DNA from: Pseudorasbora parva
Taxonomy: Eukaryota > Chordata > Actinopteri > Cypriniformes > Gobionidae
Reading direction: 5' to 3'
Assembly: GCF_024679245.1 (NCBI RefSeq)
Contig: NC_090186.1
Span: 39,626,106 to 39,690,105 of the forward strand
Length of the DNA: 64,000 bases
Part shown: positions 37,500 through 49,660 of the stretch, piece by piece
How positions within the stretch are numbered: position 1 is the first letter of the stretch
Layout: the number at the start of each line of letters is the position of its first letter
Program-made: the position numbers and the translations under genes
Notes under the pieces: model-generated
What the model was told of the DNA's origin: nothing
The model's input: only the letters and a program-made list of their open reading frames with translations
The model's database searches: none

Positions 37500-38115
37500 A
37501 TTCTTCTGCATGTTTATTGCTGCTTGCTAGCACAATCTGAACAGCTCATTGAGTCGGTGGGCGAGGCTACTGAACACGTGCTCATTATTCTGTAGAGGCG
37601 GTGTTTCGTCAGTTGATGAAGTCAAGATGCGAACACAACCGTTTGCTGGGCCTGGTGTCTATAAAGGAAGTTTTCAGCTCTGAAACTTACAGGATATTCT
37701 TATATTACTTTGACCTTTTATATATCAAAAGCTCAAGGGAAAGTTGATTTCTCAATTCATCACCCCTTATAAAGAGTGGTCTAATGCCATTTCATGCATT
37801 CTGAGTTATTTACACTGTTAGAGTTGATTCTGATGCTAAACATTGTCAATATTTCAATTAAAACTAGTTATGGACTTATGGAGGAGTATTTTTGTGCCAA
37901 ATACACTACTTCAGGATTCATGATTTTTTTTTTCCTGAGTATGAAACTGCTTGTAGGGGTACATCTCCCGGATGAGCATATACAAACATCAACTAAAGCA
38001 AGAGCGAGAGCAAGAGCACTAAAGACGTGTATATCTGGTTGTGAGGGAAAGATAACCTTGTTCAGCTTCCCATAATCCAGCGTTAAGGAAACAGTGGATG
38101 CAGTTTGTTTTTCAG
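37500..38115. mobile_element. Degraded non-autonomous element
   Basis: The segment from about 37760 has TTTCATGCATTCTGAGTTAT, GGAGTATTTTTGTGCC and similar words. They parallel the right half of the TTAA element at 57113-58268 (reverse complement: TTTCATGCATACTGAGC, GGAGTATTTCTGTGTC). The ends are not clear, so only partial relatedness is claimed. Confidence 0.45.
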
Positions 38116-38294
38116 GAGCAGCCATGTTCTGCAAGTGTGTTTGTTTGTGTCTGGTCATTAGTCATGAGCACGTTTTCACGAGCTCGGCTGTTTTCGGTAC
38201 AGTTTAGCAGTCTTTTATAAATACGATTAAACTAAAGACTCTAAATGCAGAAACTGTGTGTGTACCCTTAAAAAATTATATTTATCTCAAATGC

Positions 38295-38390
38295 AAACCT
38301 TTTGCAGCAATGTAAATGTCTTAACTGTCAGTTTTGATCAATTTAATGCATCCTTGCTGAATAAAAACAGTAATATAAATGGCACATTTT
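38295..38390. mobile_element. Fragment of the common cyprinid repeat
   Basis: AATTTAATGCATCCTTGCTG and flanking words identify one end of the 36271/45117 family. Confidence 0.55.
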
Positions 38391-39504
38391 AATTATAGCA
38401 AATGAGAAATGCACATAATTGCTGAAATTTAATTTGCACATATGCTACACAGTATTCAATCAGAAAGAGAAACTTTCCAACAGATTTTATGACACAATTA
38501 GGAACTGAAGAGTTGTTAGCCAGCAGGCAAATCTCAAAATGGCAAAATATATGCGTCTCTCTTGCTTCTTTCTTCCCTATGTGCATTGTATAGTAATAGC
38601 TTGGCGGAAGCAATATAATACCATAACACCGGCCATGTGACATTTAATGTAAATGTCAAGATATTCATGTTTGTATGTGTGTTGTACTGGAAACATCATT
38701 CCATCCACCGCAGTAGGTCAAAGATGCACAAGATCCACATAAAGCTATACTACCTACCAAGAAAGTAATGAAGACATTTATTTGTATTATAGGTCTTTAT
38801 TTCACTGTACTTAGAAACAATTACAGGCTAGCCCAGCATTCATCCACAATCTGCATTTCATTTAGGACTTACATGATTTACATCTGCTCTGAAAATAGAA
38901 AGACGTGTTCAAATGCTTCTCCACCATCTGGCTCTCATGTCAACGCATTTCCTTAGTCACCTGCACTATATTAAAAAAAAATCCATAAAAGCATTAATAA
39001 ACCAAAAGACCGAAAGTTCAAATATTTGCCATGCATCACACAAAACACTATATTTACACACTCAAGAAGTGGCCAAGCCCATTTTAAGTGCTCGTAACGG
39101 CGCTGTCCTTGAGGGAGGATATTTTTCCGTGTGCCTGTATTGTAGTTTCGACCCCAGCGATCGTAAATCTGTGTAAAGGCCGCCTGTTCATTTGGGACCG
39201 CAGATAAATGTGTCTGTGCTGTTCATGGACTTGCTGAAAATTAGGTCAAAAAAACCCAATAAACAAGTGATTTTATTCGGGCCATCCTCATTAAAATGTC
39301 TACTCTTGACCAAGTTAGATAGTTAGGTTTTGTGGGGGCGGGGCTTACCGCATATTGGTCAGGCCTTGCAGCCACACTTGAAATCACATATCCACATGCT
39401 AAACATGAGTTTTGACTTGAGATGTTTATAATGTTACAACTTTGACAGTTATAATATTACAAATGACTTTTATTTCAAATAAACACTTCTTTTTAACTTT
39501 TTAT

Positions 39505-40172
39505 TTGTCAAAAAAATATGAATATGAAGTAGCACAACTGTTTTCAAACTGATAATAATACATCAGAAATGTTTCTTGAGCAGCAAATCAGCATATTACT
39601 GATTAGTAATGCCCACCACTAGGCTTCGTACCATGGGAGATCGAGCTTTCTGCTCAGCTGCTCAGGAACCACCTTCCCAGTGAGCTGAGAGCAGTTCAGA
39701 GCCTGGACCAGTTCAAAGCTCAACTGAAGACTTTTCTGTTCAGAAAGGCTTTTGTGTGTGATTTTTACACTTTTTATTCATTTTTGTTCTTTTTCCCTTT
39801 TCTATTGTTGCAATTTGAGATTCTTCAGAATGAAGTGTGTGTTATTAATAAAATCTATTATTATTATTTTAGAATGATTTCTGAAGGATCACAAGACTAG
39901 AGTAATGATGCTGAAAATTCAGCGTTGACCACAGGAATAACATTTTATATTAGTACTGTCAAATCAAGTAATTGCACCAAACATAAACATTTGTAAAAAC
40001 ATGTCTCTAATTAATTACACTAATTTACCTTTTTTTATAGTATATGATTTTAAATTGCAATAATATTTGACAATATATTTTTTTACTGTATTTTTTAATA
40101 AAATGCAACCTTTGTGAACAAAAGAGACATTAAAATCTTATACTGACCCTAAACTGTTAAAAGGTAGTGTAC
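39505..40172. mobile_element. Common cyprinid repeat split by a LINE fragment
   Basis: The left piece (to about 39597) ends AGCAAATCAGCATATTA. The right piece resumes at about 39871 with GAATGATTTCTGAAGGATCA and runs to GGTAGTGTA at 40170. The pieces are adjacent in the intact copy at 45340, so the intervening DNA is an insertion. Confidence 0.7.
39598..39870 (+). pseudogene. L2-type LINE reverse transcriptase, C-terminal relic
   Basis: Two frames must be combined. One gives RTMGDRAF, the other HLPSELRAVQSLDQFKAQLK followed by TFLFRKAF. This is the end of the ORF2 protein of L2/Rex-like LINEs, in which a Trp-Asn-x-Leu-Pro motif is expected; here Trp is replaced by Arg and a frameshift precedes it. 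The piece ends in a TATTATTATT tail as expected for target-primed insertion. It is a 5'-truncated dead copy. Confidence 0.75.
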
Positions 40173-40919
40173 ATTGTGGTTTTGTTCCTCATATTTTCAT
40201 TTTAAAGGCTAAACGTGCATTTCACATTCTGCAGTCAAATATGGTTGCTGTAATGTAAAATAATGCCTGCTTTAACCTTTGGCCCACGTTTCATTCCTCT
40301 CATTGTAGTATAGCTGTTTTACACTCAAACATTTTTTTCGTTATTATATTATTTCCTTATTTAGATAAAGGGGAGTCAGCACAATATCCTTGCAGCCTCC
40401 CATAAAAAAACTAATTTTCTTCTGAAAATTGCAGGATATTTACAATGAACTCTTTCCCTGCCATTGTTGGAAATTTCCAGATTTCCGTGTTTTAACTGTT
40501 ATACGGTAGGGGATGCTATGACATCTTCTAAAAGAGTACAGACTCTCTGGATTAAAACACAGGTTAAAAAGAAGCAGAAACAAGCTATAGCATAAATAAG
40601 CAGATGCATATGTAAAAAATAATAACATGATCATAAACATAAAACTACATATAAATCAAAACTGCCTAATGTTACTGACCCAGGACGAGCTATAAGACTG
40701 TGAAACTGTGGAGGTGTTGATGGACTCCTTCTACTCGATCATCTTTTTGTTTAAAATGTTGCTTTTTTTATGAAACTTACCCATATTCAAGTGTTGATTA
40801 AAAAAAAAAAAAGATTTGGCAGGTAAAGTTTCAAAAAATTAAATGAGATAAAAAATTAATTATTCTAATCAAATGGGCACAAAAAAACTAATCAGAATAG
40901 CCACTAAATGAAAGCTTTG

Positions 40920-41375
40920 AAAAAGTCAAAACATGACACCCTGAGAGCCGAACCGGGCGTCACTCTCCACTGATGTCCTGACGTTTGATAGTTTACTCAC
41001 TGTGATTATCTACACCGCGGGACACGCGAGAACCACGGGCGCCTCTTAATGCACTGCGTGTCGAAACCCTTTCAGGCTGTCCGGCGGCTCAGATCTAACT
41101 GAGGCTATAAACAGCTACCTCACCGAGAGTGTTTTAAAGTAAAGACAGGTCCCAGCAGTGGTGAGGCTTTCTGCGGGGCCATTAAAAAATGATGTGGCCC
41201 GCATGGTTCAGCGCCCGTGTCCTGCCGCAATCTCGGGTCAGTCAGAGTGCATCGCGCATGCTAGTTATTGGACCGGTGCACGTCACAACACACACAACAC
41301 TTAACCTGCTCCAAAACCGTCTCGAAGGGCCGCGGTCACGTAACGGTCACACACCAGTCGCTGAAGGGAGCTAAA
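40920..41375. other. GC-rich block, candidate conserved non-coding sequence
   Basis: A sharp rise in GC and CpG between AT-rich flanks, without repeat signature. The 61-codon plus-strand open frame at 41189 has no support. Possible enhancer or unrecognised first exon. Confidence 0.3.
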
Positions 41376-41759
41376 GGCAATCAATAAAGAGCTGCAACTG
41401 GGTATCAATAAGAATTTTGCCATTCACTAGCTGAATATTAATCATTTATTTAATACTGAATACACAATAGTGATGCAAGGAGTCAGGAGTTTTTATACGG
41501 CAAAATAAAGCATTTATTCAGATAAGACCTGCGATGTGAAATCAATGAATAAATCATGGCTGTGTGAACATGGCTGTGGAAAATCTCTTTAAGTGCACTA
41601 CTTTTAGTGCTACATACCTTAAACAACAGATTGATCTGTTTATTCAGATTTGTTTCAGATTTGCTCTTAGTTTTGAAAAGACTGAAATGAATCCATAAAT
41701 GCACAGGATAGGGTGTTTTACATGCTTTTTCTTGTAGCTAAATACTTGGTGCGTTTGCT

Positions 41760-41890
41760 AAGGCTACCATTTTACCTCTTGAATTGGGCCAGTAAAAACA
41801 CCTACTAATCAACAAGAACACCTTAGCAACCACTCAAAACATCATAGCAACACATCAAAAAATCCCTCAGAATAACTTGGTAATCACAAA
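41760..41890. repeat. Degenerate CTTAGCAACCACTC-type repeat
   Basis: Words such as CACCTTAGCAACCACTCAAA and CATCATAGCAACACATCAAA recur with about 20 base spacing. A related short stretch is at 14053-14090. Confidence 0.5.
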
Positions 41891-42429
41891 AACATTAAAA
41901 AAAAAAATACTGTTGTTTTAACTTAAAAAAGGAAGAAACCTGGTTGCCTTAAAATGTTCATTTCATTGAAACAAAAAAAATAAGAAAAAATTAATTTAAT
42001 ACAATGAAGAAAATTGTTTAATAAATAGAAACTCAAAATATTATTGTATCTCAAACACATAAATGTCCATTTTTAATTGGGCATGTTTCACTGCATTATT
42101 ACAAATAAAACACAATTACGCAACATGCTTACTAAATCTTTTAATATTATTTGAATAAAGGGTGATGTAAATTCTCAAAAATGTTCATTGTATCAACTCA
42201 AATTTTTTAATTCCATGAATGAACTCAAAAATGTAGGGCAGGCAACCAGGTAACTTTAGAACTTTAACTTTAATTTATTTTTTTACAGTGTAGCATCATG
42301 GTGGATACTTTTTCACAAGCTAGAATCCCTTTTTCCTATTAGTTCTAGTGAAATGCAGCTGTTTTCCGACTATTTTCAATACGTGTTTTATATGCCGTTT
42401 ATAATGATTTTCGAGTTTTAATCTTAAAA

Positions 42430-42600
42430 ATCTCTGTGATTTACATTTACGCATTTGGCAGACGATTTTATCCAAAGCGACTTACATTGCATTCAAGCTA
42501 CACATTTTACATTTTGTCAATTCTTGCTCTCCCTGGGAATCGAACCCATGACCTTGGCGTTGCTAGGGCCATGCTCTACTGTTTGAGCCACAGGAAAGCT
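42430..42600 (-). mobile_element. tRNA-derived SINE
   Basis: On the minus strand the head contains an A-box-like TGGCTCAAACAGTAGAGCAT and a B box GGTTCGATTCC, the internal RNA polymerase III promoter. The tail AAAATCGTCTGCCAAATGC follows at the other end. The anticodon region is not tRNA-like enough for a functional tRNA. It belongs to a common fish SINE type. Confidence 0.75.
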
Positions 42601-42639
42601 TTACATTGATTTACAAACGAGTTTAAGAAATAGCTTATG

Positions 42640-42979
42640 AAATGAATGCTTGTATTCAACAAGGACGCATTAAATGGATCAAAGGTGACAGTAAAGACAT
42701 TTATGTTATATTTCAAATAAATGCTGTTCTTTTGAAAATTATGTTATACTATATCACAATATCCACATAAATATTAAGCAGCACAGCTGTTTTCAATATT
42801 AATAATAATAAGAAATGTTTCTTGAGCAACAAAAAACATTAAAATAGAAAATAGTTATTTTAAATTCCAATAATATTTCAGAATATTACAGTTTTTTACC
42901 GTTTTTATATTTCAAAATGTTATAGCTTAGACTTCTTTCAAAAACATTTACTGACCCCAACTTTTGAAAAGTAGTGTAC
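42640..42979. mobile_element. Common cyprinid repeat, internally deleted
   Basis: From ATTCAACAAGGACGCATTAA to CTGACCCCAACTTTTGAAAA with GGTGACAGTAAAGACATTTA and ATGTTTCTTGAGCAAC inside. Compared with 45117 it lacks the block around GAATGATTTCTGAAGGATCA. Confidence 0.65.
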
Positions 42980-44538
42980 ACCGACCTCTTCCCTCATAAT
43001 TTTATTTTATTTATTTAGTCATTTAAGCTGCAAAATAAGCCCATTCAGGACAATACATGATCCCTCTGCATCACGCCAGGGCCAGACCTCTTTAAATTTT
43101 ATTTAAAACATCAACTTCTGCAATTCCTAATCAAGTTTCTCTTCTTTTATTTGCATTTGGGGTTTTTGACATCATTTACAAGTGCTTTGTGAATCAGTTC
43201 TGACGGCATTATTAAAAAGAACCAGTTAAAAAGAACAATTTGCTTGCAAATCGGACATCACTCACACAAACGTGGCCTTGCAGCGGCGGCCAGCATATGA
43301 TTATTCCCTCTTTATCTCTCTGTCTCTCTACATACACTCATTTCTGTCAGGTCACCATCTCCCCTCGTGATGACCTCTCGCACGGCGACCTTGAGAGTGT
43401 AACCACGGAAACCTGCCGTGCAGAGACCCGTCACTCACCCTTAGAGGAACGAAATGATTCAAACACAGCACGGGTCACATGTTGACGAATACACAAACAC
43501 GCTTTTCTCAGTTACAAACATCGTGGCTGTTTTTATTTATTCTGTGAAGCTATCTGAAACCAAGCCGTGAACCACTAGAGACTTAGAACACCTTCAGAAT
43601 CATCACATGTACCTTTCACAAATCACAGAGAGTTCAAAATTCCTCTAAGGTGGTGTAGGAATCTGAAAAATTTCCATTAAAGACCAACAAGTATAGATTA
43701 AAAAAAATAGCTTAAAATAATGAATACTGGACTATTCTAACAAAAACTGTGACGCAAATTGATATTTTTGGTCCGTTTTAGCTGAGTCTGGAGCTCAGCT
43801 GAGGGAGGCGCGACACTCGAAAGAGCCGTTGGCAAAATTTGCTGTATTTTTTTTTATTCTGCTAGGTGCCACAAATGCCGATTTATTTGGTAGAAAAATC
43901 CTTTACCCTTATTCAGTAAATCACAAACAACCGGACAAGTTATTCAGCCTTCGAAAATTGTTGTAGAAAATTGGGGGCCTTAGAGTCAAAAAGGTTGAGA
44001 GCCACTGTTTTAGAGGGCTTTTGGTCACTTTTTCAGCTGAAACCAGCTCAAACCAGATAAGACCAGCAAACCAGCTGTTTTTATAGTAGGGGTGTATGGA
44101 GCATGCAAGTTCATAGCGGACTATGCAAGACTTTATGAGACTAGAGATTCGTAAAAAAGGCTTATGAAAATGTATGAATTAATGAATAGCTGCTTGTTAT
44201 AGATACATATGCACTGTAAATGAATGCATGTTCATGTTTTAAAGACAATATATAAACCTACAGCGCATGAACCACAGCTATGCATGCGTATACAACGTAT
44301 ATCTGCCTTTGCGTTTATATGGGCGTCCACAAACATGCAAACGCAGCACATTCTGATAAATGATAAAAGCAAAGTGTGCCATAAAAACACATTACACTCT
44401 CATTACCAAAACAAACATGCTGCTTATGTGTGTGAGAGCGAGTGTGGGATTTATGTTGTTGCTGTGTGGGAGTTACAGGGGAATACATTCCCTCTCATTT
44501 GACTTCTCACTGGTACTTGAGCTTGCAGTGCCTCAAGG

Positions 44539-44540
<2 letters not shown>
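42980..44540. other. Gene-free interval
   Basis: No supported gene. A degenerate CAGCTCAAACCAGATAAGAC repeat lies at 44036-44080. Confidence 0.4.

Positions 44541-44581
<41 letters not shown>
44541..44581. repeat. (CA)n microsatellite
   Basis: About 20 units. It is followed 89 bases later by a GT run, so the two are inverted with respect to one another. Confidence 0.95.
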
Positions 44582-44584
<3 letters not shown>

Positions 44585-44668
44585 ACTATGTAGATAAATG
44601 AGTCTAGTGTGCTAGAGTTTGATCCAAATGAAGCAATGATGTAGCTCAGTGGCCCGTGCCCTACATCT

Positions 44669-44670
<2 letters not shown>

Positions 44671-44728
<58 letters not shown>
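44671..44728. repeat. (GT)n microsatellite
   Basis: About 29 units, complementary to the CA run at 44541-44581. Confidence 0.95.
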
Positions 44729-44730
<2 letters not shown>

Positions 44731-45116
44731 CTACAGTAGCTGTGAGCTCACCAGCAAATGCCAAAGCTTCTACTTTATTAGACAGAACTGCCCTGGGCTG
44801 AAACTGAATAGCCCTAATGACAAAATATAAGGAGCGATGCAGCCAGCAGGCCCTAATTGAATCGTTTGTCTCGCAGTTTCTGAAATTATTGCTAGGAGAC
44901 ACTTAGCTGCACTTTCCTGACCATACGAAAGCATTTAAAGATTGTAAAACAAATTCTGTTGCAGTCTGCAACAAAAAATGGAACTGTTAGGCTGTTGACG
45001 CAGAGGTTATTTTACAACATTGCATCTGTGTAAATCTATGTGACAATCCATATCGGTGAATGGCAAACGTTTTGACATGAAGAGAGACTTACTTGTCCTG
45101 GATATATAATATTATA

Positions 45117-45690
45117 TACACTATTGGTCAAATGTTTGAAGCAAGTATACAATAAAATGATCAAACGTGACAGTAAAGATATTTATAATGGTATAGAAGA
45201 TTTCAAATAAATGCTGCTCAAATTTGAGCTTTCAATAGACTACTGAAAAGAAAGAAAAAAAACATTATGTTTCCACAAAAGTATAAGGCATATAACTGTT
45301 TTCAACATGGGCAAGAAGAAATGTTTCTTGAGAAGCAAATCATCATATTAGAATGATTTCTGAAGGATCATGTGACACTGAAGACTGGAGTAATGATGCA
45401 GAAAATTCAGCTTTGATCACAGGAATAAATTACATTTCAAAAAATTATTTTAATATAATGAAAATAGAAAAAAGTTATTTTAAATTGTAATGTATATCTT
45501 TAATACAATATAATACAATACAATATAATTAATATAATATAATATAATATAATATAATATAATATAATATAATATAATATAATATAATATAATATAATAT
45601 AATATAATATTGTAATGTAATATTGTAATGTAATATAATGTAATATAATACGATGACAGGCTGCTGAATTATTAGAAAAATAATGTACAC
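45117..45690. mobile_element. Common cyprinid repeat containing a TATAA array
   Basis: The best full-length guide copy: ATTGGTCAAATGTTTGAAGC at the left, ACGTGACAGTAAAGATATTT, GATCATGTGACACTGAAGAC and CTTTGATCACAGGAATAAAT inside. A pentanucleotide AATAT array has expanded at 45520-45650. Confidence 0.7.
45520..45650. repeat. (TAATA)n pentanucleotide array
   Basis: Pure pentamers over most of the length, degenerating to TGTAATAT at the right end. A second array of the same pentamer is at 59520-59684. Confidence 0.93.
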
Positions 45691-46599
45691 CAGAGGCCCT
45701 CTTTTTCAATCAACAGCCCGGAGTCAATTATACTACGGTTACCACACCTCCAAACATTGTTCAGATGATTTCTTTCAAGATATTTGTCAGGAGAGACTGT
45801 GACTCAACGGTGTTTGCCATCAGCATCTCTACTGTAAGTTTATCTGCTCCAAGAACAGCAGCGTTATTATCCTCGCTAGTGAGAAATGTCATTGTCATCA
45901 TTGTTTTTTCACTGTTTTTTCCTGATAAAATCGCCAGAGCAGCGCTGACAACACGTTTCTGTGTGAGTGTCCATACTGTACTGTGCAAAAGGTGAGACAA
46001 TCATAAGAGGTCATTCACATGCACAAAAACAAAGTACATTAACATATAACTGCCTTCATTTACATATCAACCCCTATTCATTATTCAGCAACCTGGTACG
46101 TCTGAGAAACGACAGCGTGAAAAGGTATGCAGAGGTTAACCAATCATATTTCCATGCAGAAGTCTTAAAGGCACAGTAGCAAAATCAGCCTGGGACATCC
46201 GCATCATTCTAAGGGTCAAATAAACTCTTACAGATCATGCATGATTGTGACAGACGTCCTGTGACACCTCCACTTCACAAACGCATCGCACAATAACACA
46301 ACTCATCGTCATTTCTCCTGACCCTGCAACTTTAGTTCTCTCTTTTTGTGTGGGTCGTATTGATGTTTGCTTTATTGTTTAAAACATCCCACGCTCATAC
46401 TGTCTCAGATTCATGTTTTCTTTATTCTGAGTTTGGGTGAATGTCACAAATCCTGGCAAGAATATGTTTGGAACATATTTCATCCCAAAAACAAAAGAAA
46501 GAAATAAGAAAGTATAATTTGCGTGAAGAAAAGCTTTTTTTAATGACACTAAAAAATACACACACAAAAAAAAAAATCACCAAAAAATGTGCTTAAAAA

Positions 46600-47010
46600 A
46601 GAATATTATTACCATCTAAAATGCAATGCATTTTCTTTTAATTAATTTCTTATTTGTCTTTTTTATTATTACATTTTTTTTCTTTTTTTTCTTTTAATTC
46701 ATTTATATTCTTTTAAATTACTATTAAAGAATTTTCTTTATGCAAAAATATTTATGCATTATTTTGATTAAAGAATGTTTTTATATAAAAATAACAAATT
46801 TTTCTTTTGTTTCATTTCTTATTTTTCTTTTTCATTATTCTTAAAGAATGTTCTTTATGCAAAATATAAAAAAAATTGTCATTAATTTCTTGCTTTTTTT
46901 TAAAATTATCAATAAAGAATGAACGTTAGCAACATATAACTTCTTATTTTTGCTTTATTATTAAAGAATGTTCTTAAAATACAATGACATATTGTATGAT
47001 TAATGATTTA
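46600..47010. repeat. Degenerate T-rich tandem repeat
   Basis: The words ATTAAAGAAT, TCTTTATGCAAAA and TTTCTTATTTTT recur about five times at 60 to 90 base spacing. No coding signal. Confidence 0.55.
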
Positions 47011-47410
47011 TTTTGGCGTGAAATGTGACCTGAAGTCTTTGTGAGATTCACCCGTGTGTAGGACCATGAGCACAAGATTCTCATTTACCTGAAACTCTCT
47101 TTGGGACTGTCCATGCCACCGGGTCTGTCTGAAAAACTCTACAGAGCATTATCCAGCTTATTAAAGTGGAAAATTAACTAATTATATATACAAGATCAGC
47201 AGGAATGAGAGACAGGGCGAAGAACAGGAGCCAGAGTTAAGAGTGCTCCAACGTCCTTCAACCTGCAGAAAGGAAAGACGCATAAAACAACAGCTCACTG
47301 TACTGCTGAGAGCAACACTGCATTATCACATGTGAAGTGCTGTGAGTGTACAGCCTCTTTCACCTCACACAGAGAAAAAGAGATAGAGAGGGTGTTATGG
47401 TAATGGAGCG

Positions 47411-47740
47411 GCCTTTCGGTGACATCACACGAGCATTCAAAAAAGCATCAGTTACCTTTCACTGTTTTTAGTGAGTACACTATGGATGGACGGACTGACA
47501 GACGGACGGACGGACTGACAGACGGACGGATTGATGATACAGACAGATATGATGGATGGATGGATGGATGGATGGATGGGTGGATGGATGGATGGATGGA
47601 TGGGTGGATGGGTGGATGGATGGATGGATGGATGGATGGATGGATGGATAGACAGACAGAGGGCCTTTCGGTGACATCACACGAGCATTCAAAAAAAGCA
47701 TCAGTTACCTTTCACTGTTTTTAGTGAGTACGCTATGGAT
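47411..47740. repeat. 252 bp tandem duplication at the edge of a GGAT array
   Basis: About 85 bases of unique flank beginning GCCTTTCGGTGACATCACAC at 47411 are repeated at 47663 with only two or three differences. Each copy runs into GGAC/GGAT tetranucleotides. The array has therefore duplicated part of its own flank. Confidence 0.9.
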
Positions 47741-48962
47741 GGACGGACGGACGGACGGACGGATCGATTGATGGTACAGACAGATACGATGGATGGATGG
47801 ATGGATGGATGGATGGATGGATGGATGGATGGATGGATGGATGGATGGAACAGATAGACAGATGTGATGGATGGATGGAACAGATCGACAGATGTGATGG
47901 ATGGATGGAACAGATAGACAGATTTGATGGATGGATGGATGGATGGATGGATGGATGGATGGATGGATGGATGGATGGATGGATGGATGGATGGATGGAT
48001 GGATGGACGGATGGATGGATGATGGTACAGACAGACAGAGATACAGAGGATGGATTGATGATACAGACAGATACGATGGATGGATGGATGGATGGATGGA
48101 TGGATGGATGGATGGATGGATGGATGGATGGATGGATGGATGGACAGAGGGTACAGACAAACAAAAATAGAAGATGGATGGATGGATGGATGGATGGATG
48201 GATGGATGGATGGATGGATGGATGGATGGATGGATGGATTGATAGATGGATGAATAGATGAATGATACAGACAGACAAACAGAGGATGGATGGATGGATG
48301 GATGGATGGATGGATGGATGGATGGATTGATAGATGGATGAATAGATGAATGATACAGACAGACAAACAGAGGATGGATGGATGGATGGATGGATGGATG
48401 GATGGATGGATGGATGGATGGATGGATGGATGGATGGATGGATGGATGATACAGATATGATGAATGGATGGATGGGTGAATGGACAGAGGGTACACACAA
48501 ACAAAAATAGATGGATGGATGGATTGATGGATGGATGGATGAATAGATGAATGATACAGACAGACAAACAGGATGGATGGATGGATGGACAGAGTGTATA
48601 GACAAACAAAAATAGAGGATGGATGGATGGATGGATGGATGGATGGATGGATGTGTGGATGGATGGATGGAACAGATAGACAGATATGATGGATGGATGG
48701 AACAGATAGACAGATATGATGGATGGATGGATGGATGGATGGATGGATGGATGGATGGATGGATGGATGGATGGAACAGATAGACAGAGGGATGGAACAG
48801 ATCGACAGATGTGATGGATGGATGGAACAGATCGACAGATGTGATGGATGGATGGAACAGATAGACAGATGTGATGGATGGATGGATGGATGGATGGATG
48901 GATGGATGGATGGATGGATGGATGATGGTACAGACAGACAGAGATACAGAGGATGGATTGAT
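47480..48962. repeat. (GGAT)n tetranucleotide array with higher-order blocks
   Basis: About 1.5 kb of GGAT interrupted by recurring spacers such as GATACAGACAGACAAACAGA, AACAGATAGACAGATGTGAT and GGTACAGACAGACAGAGATA. The Ile-His-Pro-Ser open frames up to 511 codons on the minus strand are products of the tandem repeat and not genes. Confidence 0.95.
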
Positions 48963-48964
48963 AT

Positions 48965-49050
48965 ATTTTTGTAGAAACCATGATACATTTTTTCAATATT
49001 TTTTGATGACTATAAAGTTCAAAAGAACAACATTTATTTGAAATAGAGAA
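48965..49050. mobile_element. Fragment of the common cyprinid repeat at the array edge
   Basis: GAAACCATGATACATTTTTT and AGTTCAAAAGAACAACATTT identify the family. The tetranucleotide array ends exactly here. Confidence 0.55.
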
Positions 49051-49114
49051 TGTTTGGAGCATTTGAAATGTTCTTTCACCAGTGGTCAATGCGGTGCCTA
49101 TAACAGTCTGTTTA

Positions 49115-49660
49115 ATGCATAGACTGTAAAAAAATATGGACGTAGTGTCCGTGACGTCACCCATAGGATTCTGATAAGCCGTTCTGAAGCTTAAAGTATG
49201 GGCGAGCTGGGCGTTGCCATCTTGTGAGCGAGTCATCGCGTGTCACTCCCGGATAACAGAAAATGGGCAAAAAGGCGGGATGTGCGCGGAGCTGAGGTGA
49301 CGCAATAACTATAGACGGCATATAAATGGCTGTCCACTTGTAACCACGCCCTTAATTATGCAGAACCTTAAGGCTTTATATAACGTAAACGAATGAGTTA
49401 TAAAAAAATTCACCCCCCTCAGAGTTGTCATGAAGATCAAAATTAGCCTTATAAGCCAAAACCACAATTTGTACCAGGCTGTAAACATGTTTTTTTCTGC
49501 TTTAAAGTTGAGAATTTTAACATGGGGCTCAATGAGATTTTGCTCCCTTCTGGAGCCTGTCCCTAGTGGCCAGTTGAGGAATTGCAGTTTACATTACTTC
49601 CGTATTGGCTTCAAGAGAGATCGCGGGAGGTTGCCGCTTGGTTTAATGGCAAGTTTTATT
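49115..49660. mobile_element. Interspersed element with GACGTCACCCATAGG end
   Basis: Starts ACTGTAAAAAAATATGGACG and contains GTGTCCGTGACGTCACCCAT and, near the right end, CCGTATTGGCTTCAAGAGAG and GGTTGCCGCTTGG. These are the landmarks of a frequent cyprinid non-autonomous element. The 111-codon open frame at 49430 lies inside it and has no support. Confidence 0.5.

Noticed and set aside
42530..42600. Functional tRNA gene on the minus strand
   Set aside because: A- and B-box words are present, but the acceptor stem does not pair and a SINE tail follows, so it is a SINE head.
47701..49236. 511-codon minus-strand Ile-His-Pro-Ser open frame
   Set aside because: Pure product of the GGAT tetranucleotide array; all frames are similarly open.
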